Shown: positions 23,736 to 36,057 of the stretch, one piece after another | How positions within the stretch are numbered: position 1 is the first letter of the stretch | Layout: each line of letters begins with the position of its first letter | Assembly: GCF_021347895.1 (NCBI RefSeq) | Contig: NC_067115.1 | Coordinates: forward strand, 7,030,064 to 7,094,063 | Direction of reading: 5' to 3' | Length of the DNA stretch: 64,000 bases | Source of the DNA: Acanthochromis polyacanthus | Lineage: Eukaryota > Chordata > Actinopteri > Pomacentridae | Notes under the pieces: model-generated | Told to the model about the DNA's origin: nothing | The model's database searches: none | The model's input: only the letters and a program-made list of their open reading frames with translations | Program-made: the position numbers and the translations under genes

Positions 23736-24091
23736 AACTTAGGCTGCATTCTAATATCCATACTATATAGATGTGTCAGTATGTGTCAATACAGTGTCAG
23801 ATGCATGCCAAAATATCAGACTTTTAAGTGTGCAAGTCAGCATGCTTTTCTGGCCATTCTGAGCCTCAATCCTCTGCGGTTAGGTTACACACACCGAGGT
23901 GTTGCACATAAGGATAAACACGCCTGAGCTGCCATTTTGCATCTCAGACTGTGGTGGTCAAAGGCGCGTTATTACAAGGAAGTGGTCTGTCTTAATTGTA
24001 CGAAAAACTGCATGAAACAGTAAGTACTGTATGAAGGCAGCTTCATGCACTGAAAATGTAAAAAGTATGTGAATTCAAATGCAGCCAAGTT
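23736..24091. mobile_element. MITE-like element with about 27-bp imperfect inverted ends
   Basis: The left end aacttaggctgcattctaat and the reverse complement of the right end (aacttggctgcatttgaatt) match with a one-base gap and several substitutions over about 27 bp. The 356-bp interior has no ORF. A target duplication is not clear because the outer aactt/aagtt itself belongs to the inverted repeat. Superfamily unknown. Confidence 0.55.
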
Positions 24092-24777
24092 AAAAAAAAA
24101 AATAAAATGTTGTACCAGTTATCTCAGATTGGGGTTTTAGGCTTTGTTGAGCCATCTAACACAAACCAAGCCTGACTTTGTTGAATATGTTTGTAGTTTA
24201 AAAAGCCTTGTTTTGATTTGTGTTTACGAGGACACCAGCCTTTAATTCAGCAAATACACTAAAGCACAGCTGAACTGGGTTGAGTCAGTCCATCCGGTTG
24301 TTATAGAGACATTTTTATTGAAGACCCCGAGGAGACGCCATGAATTTGTGAAGTTGTTAAAATATTTCAGTGATGCACCAAAATCACGGACCGACTTAAA
24401 GTTGAAGGTTTAGGTCAATTTGAGATTAATTTTTTAAATTTTCTAGGGTGTTCAAAACAGAAGCAGCTGAACCCAACCACAAGCCTGCAGGTGTTTTAGA
24501 GGATTTATGCAAAAAGTAATACGAACTCACGTTTTATACTTATGAATGAACGTCACCAGGATGTAGAGCATTAAGTGAATTTGATCACTGGTCGCCACGA
24601 TAGAAGAACTTTTTCAGACCGATTCAGCTTTTGTTCTGAGCTTAAGTCAGAATCATTAAAGGCAGAATGTAATGCTGTGATGGCAGCTTCCGAACGTGGT
24701 TAAAAATGTCTGATTATTTACCATATATGTTTAATGAAAATATAAACATATTAAACACGTTTTCCCTCCTTTTGCAG

Positions 24778-24829
24778 GGCAATGGAGGGAAGTCAAATCC
24801 GCCGACAACAAATCTACCTGCGCTGACAG
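24778..24829 (+). other. candidate plus-strand exon (weak)
   Basis: A 52-bp segment is bounded by a strong acceptor (tttccctccttttgcag) and a strong donor (gtgagt). It is open, reading GNGGKSNPPTTNLPALT plus one base. It would join in phase to a segment at 28576. It lies downstream of and antisense to the receptor gene. I do not recognise the peptide, and good splice consensus occurs by chance in 64 kb, so this is a lead only. Confidence 0.2.
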
Positions 24830-25520
24830 GTGAGTCCTTCCTACGAGATACGATGAATGAAACAGAATGTAGCAGGAATCAACTGGGCTCTTTTGGACGA
24901 ATGATTAGAAAATAACTATTTACAACACTTGCTTATCTACAACACAGAAATCGTGTCCTCAGTAAGAACATGCACAAGTCAAGGACCTTAGCAAAACAAA
25001 GTTCTTTAAGTAATGTTTTAACACACTTTGAAAAACAGACCATTGTCAGATCTTCTGTCGTCGCCATGGTACTCAGACTACAAGCATGTAGAAACTAATA
25101 ATATATACATTTAACAGAACAGATGATAATATTGTACATTTCAATAATATTCCCTGTTTGACTGAAGACGTTATAGTCTATATATAGGCTGAAATGATTC
25201 TCAAAGCAAAACTCCTTAAGGAAATTTACAGAACTCTTCATCATAGGTTTCCACGAAAGATATTTCACTCTGCAAATGAATGTCAGTATGTAGCTTATAC
25301 ATCCACAAAACCCAGTAAGTTTTGTCAGTAATTACAGTGATCTCATTGAGTAATTAGCTGCATGGATGTTTGCTGAACGAGACATCCATGCAAGTCTGTA
25401 TAAATGAGGTCCCTTAGAAAACTATTAACATCAGTAGTGTTGAGAATTACAAAACAGAAAAAGAGAAACCCCCGACACTGTGATAACTTTGCTCTGTACT
25501 CGAACCGACACTCTCCGGCT

Positions 25521-25579
25521 TCACACACTGGTACAGTTTGGAATCTCCCTTGTGCTCTCGCAGGCATTTCCGACTCCCC
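25521..25579 (-). CDS. sorcs3: SORCS receptor last coding exon (C-terminal tail)
   Basis: After the acceptor tttctgctcag the exon completes an R codon with the preceding exon and encodes GVGNACESTREIPNCTSV, then TGA at 25521-25523. The ending ESTxEIPNCTSV is the conserved C-terminus of the long-tailed SORCS forms I remember. The exon's 59 bases fit phase 1 (2 + 19 codons including stop). The 3' UTR runs to lower coordinates. I see no AATAAA on the minus strand in the next several hundred bases, only an ATTAAA at 24730-24735, so its end is unknown. Confidence 0.85.
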
Positions 25580-25849
25580 CTGAGCAGAAACAAAAGAAAA
25601 ACAAGGCAAGAACAAAGTTAGTTAGCTCAGTGTTGGTCCCAAAAAAGCAAATAAGTGCTTTGACAGTGATACCTGGTAGTTCATTTCCAATCAGGGCTCT
25701 GAAACTGGAAATTATAAAGTGACCCATTGTGTTAGAATGCCTTTAATTCAGTGCATGAGCTCAAAGACAGCTTTAATACTTGATTGAAGTTTTGACATGT
25801 TTCTGTACGTTCCTCAAACACCAGAAACACCTACAGTTTCTCTGGTGTG

Positions 25850-26130
25850 ACTTCCTGTATGCATGCAACTCTCTGAACCCCAAAACCCACCAGCAGCTTT
25901 GAAAGGCATGCTACTGTTTAAAAAAAATCACGGAAATGGCACGTTTTATCAGAACCCGACTCCTGAAGTTCTCTCATTTGTCATTAGGTTTTGTTTTAGG
26001 AAAAAAAAATATCCAGATGTAATGTTCCAGTTGTGATATTTCATCCAAATCATATTATTCTACATGTGTTAAAAAAAAAATCACCAAAAATGACCAGTAG
26101 CTTTAAGGAGAATATACAAAAAAATGATTC
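25850..26130 (-). repeat. unclassified dispersed repeat R1, partial copy e
   Basis: ctctgaaccccaaaacccac followed by cagcagctttgaaagg matches the reverse complement of the ggttttggggttcagagggt block of copy a, and also the left part of copy b (ccaaaacccaccagagggtg). It lies in the receptor's last intron. Confidence 0.45.
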
Positions 26131-27229
26131 TGAGCTCCAGAAAACAACAGAACAGCCATGACTGACTTAACTGCCACCATCAAACGCATAGCAAAAACGA
26201 ATTTTTGGCCAAACTGAGACAAATATGGAAACTAGTTTTGTAAAATGTAAATATCTGTAGTATGTAGAGCCACCAGTTTGTTTGTTTTTTCTCTAGTAGT
26301 GGCAACACCTGTGCACACTTGGACACTTGTTGTAATTTATTCCACTGTTTTTTGTTGTTGTTGTTTTTTTAGTGAAACAAATTTGTTTAGGAACCCAGAA
26401 ATGAAAAATGATGTTATTTGGAATCTCAATTTGGGAACCTGTTCTTGATACCAAACCCTGATTTCAGCCTTTTACTTCGGTTTTGATCGTTCTTACTCAC
26501 TGCACCCGATTAAAACTGCAATTCTGACTCACTCCAGTCCAAATTTGAATGTTTGTTTTCTAGAGCTGCAGCAAAACCTTTTCTATTTTTATCATCCAAT
26601 AATCTGTGAGTTATTTTCCTCAGTCAATCAGTTTTGTATGGAGAACATTTAAATTTGCAGCACTCCCCTGCAATCTGTTTCTGATCCATCTATTATTGAA
26701 CACACTAAAAAATTAAGGAAACACTGCAGATACAGGAGGAAATAATCATAATTTTATTTATTTATTGCTAATTATTCATTTTAAAAGCTCAATTTCCAGC
26801 AGTATCCAGCTGCTGGTGTAACGGTGAAGCTGTGGTTGGATGAATGGTTATGGTTCAATTATGACTGTGAGACATTTGTTTTTAATGGTCGCAACACTGA
26901 CTACATGCAGCAGTACTGTGTGTCCAATGTACTAAAGCTACTAAATACTTGAACTCTTACATAGATTAATAAACACATCTGTCATAGAAACACCCCTGTT
27001 CACCCCAGGGAAAGTCCTCAACCACATCCTACTCTTTTGTTGGACCCTGTTCCTAATTATAAACTCTAATCTGCTCTGCTTTAGCAGTCCTGCAGTTCTC
27101 CTGTCATAGTCTAGCCACATGAATGACGATATTCCCAAAGAAAATACTGCCTACCCCTACTTTAATCACACAACACAATAGTGTCCAAACAAATACATTT
27201 TTTCTAGAAGAGACAGGCTTGACTTGGTG

Positions 27230-27345
27230 ATCGATAAGAAAATTAAAGTGCCTTTAATCAACCAGATTAGCCCCTGCAGGTTTCAATTCAGCCTTCATCA
27301 AGGCGTCACTCAGGCTATAGGCAGTTCATGTTGGCAAGCAGAGAG
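27230..27345 (-). mobile_element. possible Penelope-like 3'-end fragment
   Basis: On the minus strand the sequence ccttgatgaaggctgaattg followed by aaacctgcag has the GATGAAGGC...GAAACC pattern that recurs at the 3' ends of Penelope-like elements. A comparable pattern is at 1350-1385. No coding remnant is visible, so this is tentative. Confidence 0.35.
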
Positions 27346-28007
27346 CATTGTGGGGGTTTAACTAGCAAGGGACACCATGACAAAGACTTCTGTGACGGTT
27401 AATGACATTGGGTCAAAGCTGATGTGTTTGAGAGAAGTTGGGAACAACGAGGACAGTGTTCATGTGTAACAGATTCACATTTGTGGCTTAAATCTTGTGT
27501 CTGTTCTGTAAAATGGTAATATCAGTGCAGGAGAAAGGTCCACTGAACTCAGTTTGTGTTATCGATTATTAGACGATAATGCTGCCAATTGCAGAATAGG
27601 AAAATTATTCAGTATCTCCATGGATACTTTGAGATTCCTAGTGGAAACTAAACCTTATTAGTTCACCTAATACATTTTAATTGGTATGTAGCACTACTTA
27701 GTGGAATACATAACACACCTGAGCTGTTTAAAAACAACTCCAGCCTACAAAAGGCGACCTGAATATTAATACCTCACATGCCCACTTTGCTGCGGACCTT
27801 TTAAAATAGGGTGTTTGTCCAGAGGTCAAACACAAACGTGTCCTAAATCAGTTTCTCCTGTGTATGGGCTGCTGGTGGTGTTCAGTGTGCAAAGTTAAAC
27901 TAATGTGAACTTTGACGTCTGCTTGTGCAAAAGCTCAAACAGCGATAAACTGTCATTGCACAATCCATTAGAACTAATGGGATTTAAAGCACAGCGGAGC
28001 CATTGTC

Positions 28008-28262
28008 GTTCATCCAGCCATTATCTATACACCGCTTTATCCTCTGTAGGATCACAGAGGGGCTGGAATCTATCCCAGCTGACTCAGGGTGAAGGCAGGT
28101 TACAACCTGGACAGGTCACCAGTCTGTCACAGGGCTACAACAATCACACACATTCACACGTTTACAGACAATTTAGAGTCAATGAGAGTTCCCAGACCGG
28201 GACGTGAAACAGGAGTCTTCTATCTGTGAGGGAACAGCGCTAACCCCCATGCCGCCCTGCCA
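28008..28262 (+). repeat. fish interspersed repeat beginning CATCCAGCCATTATCTATAC
   Basis: The run ccattatctatacaccgctt, then ctatcccagctgactcaggg, ctggacaggtcaccagtctg, aatttagagtcaatg and finally the ctaacccccatgccgccctg tail is a very common teleost dispersed repeat. Related pieces are at 34588-34650 and 40557-40865. I do not assign a class. Confidence 0.75.
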
Positions 28263-28575
28263 TTAGGGGATGTGGTACCCCATCACAAAGAGCAACGTCA
28301 CGGATATGAAACATCTTTCAGCTTTTCATTCAGACCTGGACTTTTAATGGGTCTCTGCACTAAAAGAAGTAGGTATGAAGTTTAGAAAAATGTCTAAGAA
28401 GAGAAGAGCTAAAGAAACTGCAACAAAGACAAACACTTGAATCTTGTAGTTAAGGGCCACTACAAGTCCAGGTGTAAAAGAGAAGCTTGACAATATTGCA
28501 CATCTGTGAAGATGTTTGTGATGTGATGAGCCTCCTTTTGCTTAGAGTCACTATTCGTTTCTTTCTTCCTTGCAG

Positions 28576-28613
28576 CTGTCCAACTGCAGAGAGCAAGAAA
28601 AGACCAGCCGTGA
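28576..28613 (+). other. candidate plus-strand terminal exon (weak)
   Basis: An acceptor (ttctttcttccttgcag) ends at 28575. In the phase left by the candidate exon at 24778-24829 the sequence reads AVQLQRARKDQP and a stop at 28611-28613. An ATTAAA lies about 80 bases downstream. It falls within the receptor's last intron on the opposite strand. It could be part of a long non-coding transcript, a convergent gene, or chance. Confidence 0.15.
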
Positions 28614-29219
28614 TACATCTGAGAGCTGCTACTTGTTGTTTTATGACCTGATGAAGACTACAAGCTGGAGTGTAAAGGTGCTAAACTCACTTATTAAAGA
28701 CATTTTAACTTTAATAAGGAACTAATTTCTCTGTCTTCTTCAGTCTAAAAAAAGCACTCTATTTCCGATATTTGCATTTGCTAATTAGCACTGCTCAGCT
28801 TTGTTTACTTTCCAATAACAATTCAATCAAAGCACAGATGTACCAATAAATCAGTTGCTCCCTCGTGCTGCTAATGGTCAAAACTGCCCAGGGTACTGTT
28901 CATTTAAGCAGACTGTAAAAGAAAATTCTGGCTTATTTCAACCTGCTGTATTTACAATGAATGTGTCTAACGTGTCGTGCTTTACACTCGTTTAGCACGA
29001 AGTCCCTGAAGGTTTCCAGAAAAGCAGATTTTTTTTACGTCGTTTGTTGTTGGGAGTCTGACTGAAAGGAAACAAAGCAGCTGGTGATGGTGGATCACTG
29101 TAAGGATGGTCACAGGTCATTTTAGTTTGATAGGTGTTTATTGGATGTGGAGATCACAAACAAAGAACTGAATCAAACAGAAAAACTTCAAGAGTCCCTG
29201 AGAGTAAACCAACCGTAGA

Positions 29220-30080
29220 TGTGTCTAAAAAGGCAGAAAAATGGTCTAAAACTAACCAAAAAACGTCCAAAATGACTAACAACCGGTTCAAAATGTCCAC
29301 AGATGAGGAGCTGACATAAATGGAAGATGAGATGAGAGGAATCCAGCTGTTTAACTCCAACTAATGAAATGAATTTGTCTTTACTGCTGGCTTGTAATTG
29401 CCCAAAAATGTCTGAAATTGGATAAAAAGGTGTCCAAAATTCAAAAAGCATGTCCAATATTACTGAAAAGCCGTACAAAATTATAATAAAGACAGCGCAT
29501 CTCTGTAAGCTCGTTGTTCCCTGCTCTGCTGCCCACTGAGGAGGAAAACTGGTGACTTGTCCAAAATGTCTCAAAAATTGTCGAAAAAAATCACTCAAAT
29601 ACTGTCCAAAATGACTAAAAAAATGGTCCAAAGTTATCTGAAACATGTACAAATTGACTTGAAACTTGTCCATATTTATCAGCAGTGCAGTCCACAGCCA
29701 AGGAGCTGAATTGAATAGAAGACAAGATAGAAAGACAAAGCAGGACATCTTCAAAGACAGCGTCCGTCGGGAATGTGTCCATGGATGAAACAGTCCAGCT
29801 GTGGAACTACAACTAATGACTTGTCCAAAATGACTTCAAATGAAAACTTGTTCAGAATAAGTAGTACTTCTTCAAAATTACTCAAACCTGTTCAAATGAC
29901 TCAAAATGTGTCCAAATAATCAAAAACCCACCCAAATACTGTCCAAAAATGACTCAGAATTTGTCCAAAAATCTTAAAATTGGTCCAAAAATTCCACAAA
30001 TACTGTTCAAAATGACTCGGTCGTTATTATAATTGACTGAAAACCTGTCCAGAAGCACTCAAAACAAGTCCAATGAATTA
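29220..30080. repeat. degenerate minisatellite built on GTCCAAAATGACTC, with spacers
   Basis: Variants of gtccaaaatgactcaaaa recur in clusters separated by longer complex spacers (about 29300-29400, 29490-29560, 29680-29815 and 30085-30160). The spacers resemble each other, for example tgaatagaagacaagataga versus caaatgaaagacaagacttg. The motif is the one in the 14030-14510 tract. A 188-codon minus-strand ORF here is repeat translation. Confidence 0.7.
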
Positions 30081-30159
30081 GAAACCTGTCTGTATTTTTT
30101 TGGACGTGATAAATCAAATGAAAGACAAGACTTGGAAGACAGTCCCTCTGGAAAATGTT

Positions 30160-33040
30160 GGTGTTCCTCTGATGCCCCTCATCTCATGGCCACCCTTCCT
30201 AAGCTTCTGCTGGACATTTCTTCTGCATTTACACAAAAAATATGTTTCTTTCCCACTGTTACCAATGGTCTGCTCAAAGAGAATCTTTGAAATCCTCTTT
30301 ATAAGATCTTCATCTTCCTGTAGTTTGCAAAATTCAGGCGGTTAATTTCAGTTTTTCCTTTCTGTCAGACTAAAAAAATAAAGGTTTAGAGTGATTCCTG
30401 TAAAAATCAGTTTTCTTTAAAGGTCTGCAGGGAGCTCATACCTACTGTCCAACTAGACCGTGTTCCTGAATCTCCATTATGGAGGTGAAGAGTGCAAAAT
30501 TACCTGACATTTAAAGCAACAATAGACACACTGTTGGAAATACAACAGGTTGAAATAAACCATAATTTTCCTTCCCTGTTGTCCCCAGAGTTATCACAGC
30601 CTCCTCTCCTCCTGGCCAGCTTTCAGTGAGCACGAATATAAATTTGATTACAATATAACTTTCTTTTTTTTCTACTTCATTCAATCTAATATGCTTTCCA
30701 AAGTATTTCACAGCTGCACTTTGGTCTGCTCTTATTATTACATTTTACTGTTCAGTATGAGCCGCCGCCTCCTGTATTGAATCAAGGTGCTACATGATTT
30801 CATAAGAGGAATAGTGCAGGAATACAGATTTTAAGCAAACAGTAACAATGAACACTGAGGGGAATAAAAAAAAAGATTTTCTACTGGAAATGAATCTGAA
30901 TAGTCGTAGCCTCGATGCTTCGGGCTGCAACTTTCCATCCTCTGCAGTGACTCCGAACATCAAGATGCAGATCAGAGGCAGCCAAACTGTCTTCAGCACT
31001 ATCCTATAGCTAAATAAATCCACCGACTGTTGCTCACCAGATGACCTGTGCTGCTTTTTTGCTGTCAGTAATGATGCAAAACAGCTTCGTATACATTTGG
31101 AGTGGGCACCAGTTCGCTCACGACCACGTGTTGGGCCGAAATATTCGTCTTAAACAAGTCAAACTGCAACCAAGTGATGAAGGCCTGCTGCTATGCTCAG
31201 TTCTTTACTGTGCTAATCCCCTTTTAGGACTGTTTTTGTGCTTCTCTGAATAATTAAAAATGCTAAAAGAAGATTTAAAGACAATTTACCAATTCTTTGA
31301 CTTTCACTCTAAAGAACCAAACATTCGATGAGTCCAAAATCTTCCATTCATCCCCTCCTCACTATCGATGATTACTATGTAGGAAGCTCATCTGCAAAAA
31401 TATCAACTTTTCTGCATTGACATTATTGATTACACCACTGCTATCGTTCGATTAAAACATATCTGATGGATGCCTGCTATGGTAGTGAACCATAGCCAGC
31501 TAGGTGTACTTTCCTAAATTAATGAATGAAAATAACGTTTCTATTCATTTGTGTTGTAATGCATTGCTCTGCTTCCATTGGAAAAAGTGATTTAAACTAT
31601 TATTTTTATTAAGTTTAGGATTTGAACTACAGTCTACTCCAGCCTACCAGAGAAGCTCTTTAAAAAGAGAATCAGGACAGGAACTCTTCCCTTCTGGACA
31701 ACCAACGTTGGTTCACAAACAACAATACAGAATGTGTCTGACCAAAAACCTCTAAAGACTCACTACAGCCAAGATAAAGACACAACTCAGCTGCACCAAA
31801 TCCACTATTCACTGCACACATTAGCACCATGTGCTAACTATGGCTAAGGAACCACATTTACCAAGACAACTATCCAGTACAAAGCCCTAAAACACACCAA
31901 GAAACACATTAAAGACGATTTTACTGCTGGAAGCTGCAAGCCAACGCCTAAAGAACAAACTAAAGCAACAGACCCAAACCCAGTTCAATGGTGAAGAGAA
32001 ACAGAGGAAATGTTTGACTACAGTCAAATCAAGGAAGACACTGAACTGCTCAGGTGTTCCTGATGACACCAAGCAGCCACCTGGACAGCCAATAGGAACA
32101 CAGCTTACTGGAAGTCCAGAGGGCTGGCTTAGTGAAGGAAATTTAGTTTAAAGTTGAAGCAGAAAGTTAACAGAGAAAGTTGAAAACCACCTTCTGATAC
32201 CTGAAATCTCTGCGTTTTCACACAAAGAACACCTGAACATGTCAAACTGGTTCCATAGTAGAACCTTCACTGTAACAACGTCATAGTATGGTGTGTTGCT
32301 CAAAAAACATTACGACCGGCTGTCTAGGGTCGCCGAGGAGCGACACAAAAACAGGACAAACGCTGGTTTCCAGGGGTTCGGAGGTTATTTATTTGAAAGA
32401 GTAAGTTTACAACAACACAACATTTAAGCAGAAAAATCACAAAGTCTGTCTTTAGTTCAGCTGAAAATATTAGTTTTTGTCTTAATTTTTGACCAACCTT
32501 TTCAGGAAGTAAATGGAGAAAAATTAAAGCTCTCATGTAGAAGTCCAACTTATTTTGGATCCGTGTGGAGAGTTTAATCTTAGAGTTTGTAAAGCTGTTG
32601 AGTTTTTAGAGTCACATGGATTGTTTTGACATTTAATGGAGAGTTAAGTGTCTGATTGTAATTCTGTTCAGTGAATGGATATTTTAAGTTATGGAGATAT
32701 GTTTTGTTTTTGCTTCAAGACAAATGTTACAAAGTAGTTGCTGGAGATATTTCAATCATGCATATATTTATGGAAAATACTGAAATGTGTTGTGCTCATC
32801 CAGCCACAGAACTTTCATCCATATTTGACATGAAGAACCATTTTCAATACCGCCTGCCCTTGCTCTGGTTTTGTTTTTTTTTTCAGATTTTTTTAAGCTC
32901 AATGTTTTGTTTTGTTTTTTATTATCCCTTAATGTTATCTCTATAATAAGATTTTAACAAGCAAAATGCTCATAATTTACACTAGAATGCAGGAAATAGG
33001 ATCAATAATTTTTAAAAATGTTTGTACATAAATTCAGGCA
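30160..33040. other. intronic DNA, no feature recognised
   Basis: Part of the receptor's last intron. The block 31630-32100 has a strong strand bias (A and C rich on the plus strand) and looks repeat-derived, but I cannot classify it. No splice-flanked exon was recognised. Confidence 0.4.
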
Positions 33041-33044
33041 TCAA

Positions 33045-33290
33045 GGGGTTAATACTATGAAATATGTCTTAACAACATAAAATACATCTTAACATTAGAA
33101 AATATGTATCAGAACTAGAAAATACATATTAATGCTATAAAAAATAAGCCTTAATACGATAAAATTTGTGTTAATGCTAGAAAATATATCTTAATATTGT
33201 ATAATATGTCCTGATATGATAAAATATGTATTAATACTAGAAAATACATCTTAATCCTATAAAATATATCTTAATACTGTTAAACCAGAA
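33045..33290. repeat. degenerate minisatellite of about 21-bp AT-rich units
   Basis: Variants of ttaatactagaaaatatatc repeat about eleven times in tandem with many substitutions. The tract lies 250 bases downstream of the tail exon within the last intron. Confidence 0.75.
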
Positions 33291-33538
33291 ATCAGTGGAA
33301 ATGCCACTCTTGTCCCTTTGCCATTTTCCGACCCAATGCATGATGGTACATATTGCTGGTTAGTGACCATCGGCTGTACTCTATTATGGGATAGTATGAG
33401 TACACCATATAGGGTGTAACAAGTATAACTTAGCATTCAGACAGCACTACAAAATGGACAACGCCCTATACGGAGTGTAGTGACTGATTTCAGTCTTAGG
33501 TCGTCAAACAACAACGTAATCATACAAACTTGACCTAC

Positions 33539-33699
33539 TTTTGACCCGAGCGTCCAGCTCCTTCTCCATGAGTTCTTTGGATGTGGAGAACTCACTCAGC
33601 GTGATTTTCGGCGTGCTGTCGCCTTGGCCCACCGAGCCGATCATCTCCTGCTCCTTCTCCTGGTTCACCTCGGCGTAGATGTTGATCCAAGGTATTTTT
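33539..33699 (-). CDS. sorcs3: SORCS receptor cytoplasmic-tail exon
   Basis: This 161-bp exon follows the acceptor ctttag and ends at the donor gtaggt. It encodes (R)KIPWINIYAEVNQEKEQEM, then IGSVGQGDSTPKITLSEF and ELMEKELDARVK. The tail is acidic and charged. INIYAEV resembles the tyrosine-containing sorting motif region of SORCS tails, which binds clathrin adaptors in characterised family members. The family shows alternative tails; this exon corresponds to the KIPWINIY form. It starts one base into the R codon and ends in phase 1, fitting the last exon. Confidence 0.88.
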
Positions 33700-34427
33700 C
33701 TAAAGAGGAGATCGGGAAAAGAGCCGCTAGAAAACCGTTTTCTTCAATAAAATCCCCTCTTAGACTGAAAACAAAAAGTGTTTCTCGGCAGAAATCAGCA
33801 TTTTCACAGCCTTCTTCAAACCCCAGTCATGTTTTCAGCAGCTAATTTCAAAGAGAATAGTTCTGTTTCCTGCTGCTGATAAGAGAAACTTCAGCGTGGT
33901 CTCAAAAATTACAATAACACTGATATCTTTCCCATCTGCATTTATAACACCTAATATACATCTTTATTTACTCACTATCCAATTTGTTTCCAATTAGTTT
34001 TCATTTTGGTTATTAATTGTTCTGTTTTGTCAACTGTGAGATTTCTTGAAAAATGCATCCTCTTTAGACTAATGGGAAAAATTTCCTATCCATAATTAAT
34101 GACAGCTTTTCCATTTTCAAGAGATTCATTCTGAGTATGAATAATTTATTCAGCAAATAAGAGCCGCGGCACAGAAACTGCATATTAAACCATTTAATAG
34201 TGTTTTCCCCCCTGCATTTTAACAGTGATTGGTGCACGTGTCTGCAGAGGAATGATTGAAAAGCACGACGGCAACCTCTGGAGGGACTCGAACCAGCAAA
34301 CTGGGCTGTAATTGATGGGCTCATCTGGCATCATCAATAATGGAGAACATGGTAATGGATACGTTCTGCAGTTCTACATGCTCCAGCTGTAAGTGCAGCA
34401 GGTGGAAGTAATCACAAAGATGTGCAC

Positions 34428-34533
34428 CTCTTGAATTTGTAGATGAGGAACACGGCGAGGCCCAGAAACACCACCGAGAGGAGCATCAGTATCGCCGAGC
34501 TGCTGTGTCGAGGGCTCGAGTCCACCAACGGAG
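34428..34533 (-). CDS. sorcs3: SORCS receptor transmembrane exon
   Basis: After the acceptor cccacag this 106-bp exon encodes (A)PLVDSSPRHSSSAILM followed by LLSVVFLGLAVFLIYKFKR, ending before the donor gtgcac. The hydrophobic run ILMLLSVVFLGLAVFLIY is the single membrane-spanning helix, followed by the basic stop-transfer KFKR. The sequence is strongly diagnostic of SORCS1/3. Splitting the R codon after two bases matches the next exon's phase. Confidence 0.92.
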
Positions 34534-34587
34534 CTGTGGGAGCAGAGAAGGAGACAGAGAAGGTTTGTCTTCATTTTTAACTTCATC

Positions 34588-34652
34588 AACATCCATCCAT
34601 CCATTCTCTATATACCGCTTAATCCTCGCTAGGGTTGCGGGAGTTGCTGGAG
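34588..34652 (+). repeat. fragment of the fish CATCCATCC interspersed repeat
   Basis: catccatccatccattctct followed by atataccgcttaatcctcgc is the beginning of the same repeat seen at 28008 and 40557, here cut off after about 65 bases. It sits just upstream of the transmembrane exon. Confidence 0.65.
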
Positions 34653-35452
34653 CCTACTTCATCAACAGTCACTGCAAATAAAAATGTATAAGAGGAAAAC
34701 CGTGCTTAGCCTGCTGCCACCACAACCTGATCCTGGATAGATAAATAAAAGTAAGGTTGTTAGAAAAATCCAATTTAACCTTCTGAAAGTCAAAATTCAC
34801 CAGCAGGTTTGATGGTGTCTTGAAAAGCGTAATAAATTTATACAATTTGCAAGAGGATACAATTCCCTTTTTGTCATTAGGAGGTGTATAATGACCTGAA
34901 GTACAGCGGTACAGTACGAAATATGCAAATATGAAATGTAACAATCTTGTAGAAAATACTATGTACTATTACAAGTGTACAATTTTATTTATTGTCGTAC
35001 AAACTATACAGACAGTTGTGTAGCTGATGTTGCTTCATCATGTTTCTCATCATGCGTCTATTTTTATCTTTTATTATTATTTCTATTGTTTATTTGTATC
35101 ATCTATTTGATTTTTTGCCTTTTATTTATTTACTATGACTGCTATTATTGTTTTTAGCCTTGTGTTTTTGGTTTTACCCTCTATCAAGACAGTCAGATTC
35201 CACAAAACTTTCAGAGCAGTCTGTCAAACAACTGTTGATATTTACCGTAAGTTTGAACCAAAGTGACCGGACCGGACATCTAAAATGACTAAAACATGGT
35301 GCAAACTATCTAGAATTAGTGATCCAGGCTCAGAATTGTCATTCCTCATGCCAAATTTCGATGCGTAGTGAATTTTTCTACAACCAACAGCTTTCTTCTG
35401 ACTGGAAATAGAACCAAGTGATAAAACACTGTGTTCTTAGAATTAATAATTA

Positions 35453-35765
35453 TTAACAGTTTTTCTGCATGTCTCCACTAAAATTTTGTTTCTCTTTGTG
35501 ATGATCTCCAGGTCTTTGAGGTTGAAGATTGTTGGCTGAATTCATGGAGACCAGTCCTGTTTGGTGTGTGACTGACATGTTTCTACCAGGACTGCTCACA
35601 TTCATCAGGATGCTCTCGGTGCTGATCTTTGGATTCTTCTTGGACTCGACCGTTCTTATCAGTGCAGGACTCACTTTTATCTTCCAACCTGCTCTATGAG
35701 ATTTGTCAGTGTGGAACTGCTTGTACTTTTTGATGATGCTTTGCACTGTGGACACATGGAAGAGA
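35453..35765 (-). pseudogene. Tc1-like transposase DNA-binding region relic
   Basis: The minus strand reads STVQSIIKKYKQFHTDKSHR, then WKIKVSPALIRTVESKKNPK and ISTESILMNVSSPGR. This matches the second helix-turn-helix of Tc1 transposases, which binds the terminal repeats. DHHKEKQNFSGD may be the decayed HKKARLNFA stretch that follows. The catalytic domain is missing and frames are broken. It lies in the intron between the transmembrane exon and exon 37272-37371. Confidence 0.75.
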
Positions 35766-36003
35766 CTTGAATATGGACAAAAATGTGCAAATCTCTGTCT
35801 CTGTGATGGACCCTAACAATCTTACTGAGCTAGTTTTCCATTGACTAGTAACTGATTGAGAATGACTGCATCCTCTGTTCTCAGTTTGTAGTGTATTAGA
35901 ACGCTCTAGAATATGGACCATTTGGAATGGTATGGAAGCTGGATTTTCTCTAAAATTCATAACTTCAATGATTATGACCAATTCTGGAAATGATATTGTG
36001 ATC

Positions 36004-36016
36004 TTCTATCTGTCTA

Positions 36017-36056
<40 letters not shown>
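36004..36056. repeat. TCTG tetranucleotide microsatellite
   Basis: About thirteen TCTG/TCTA units in tandem, imperfect at both ends. Likely length-polymorphic. Confidence 0.95.

Positions 36057-36057
<1 letters not shown>

Noticed and set aside
29188..29754. 188-codon minus-strand ORF, the longest in the window
   Set aside because: It is the translation of the TCCAAAATGACT minisatellite and its spacers; the recurring HFGQ/DHFS pattern reflects the repeat and there is no domain or splice context.
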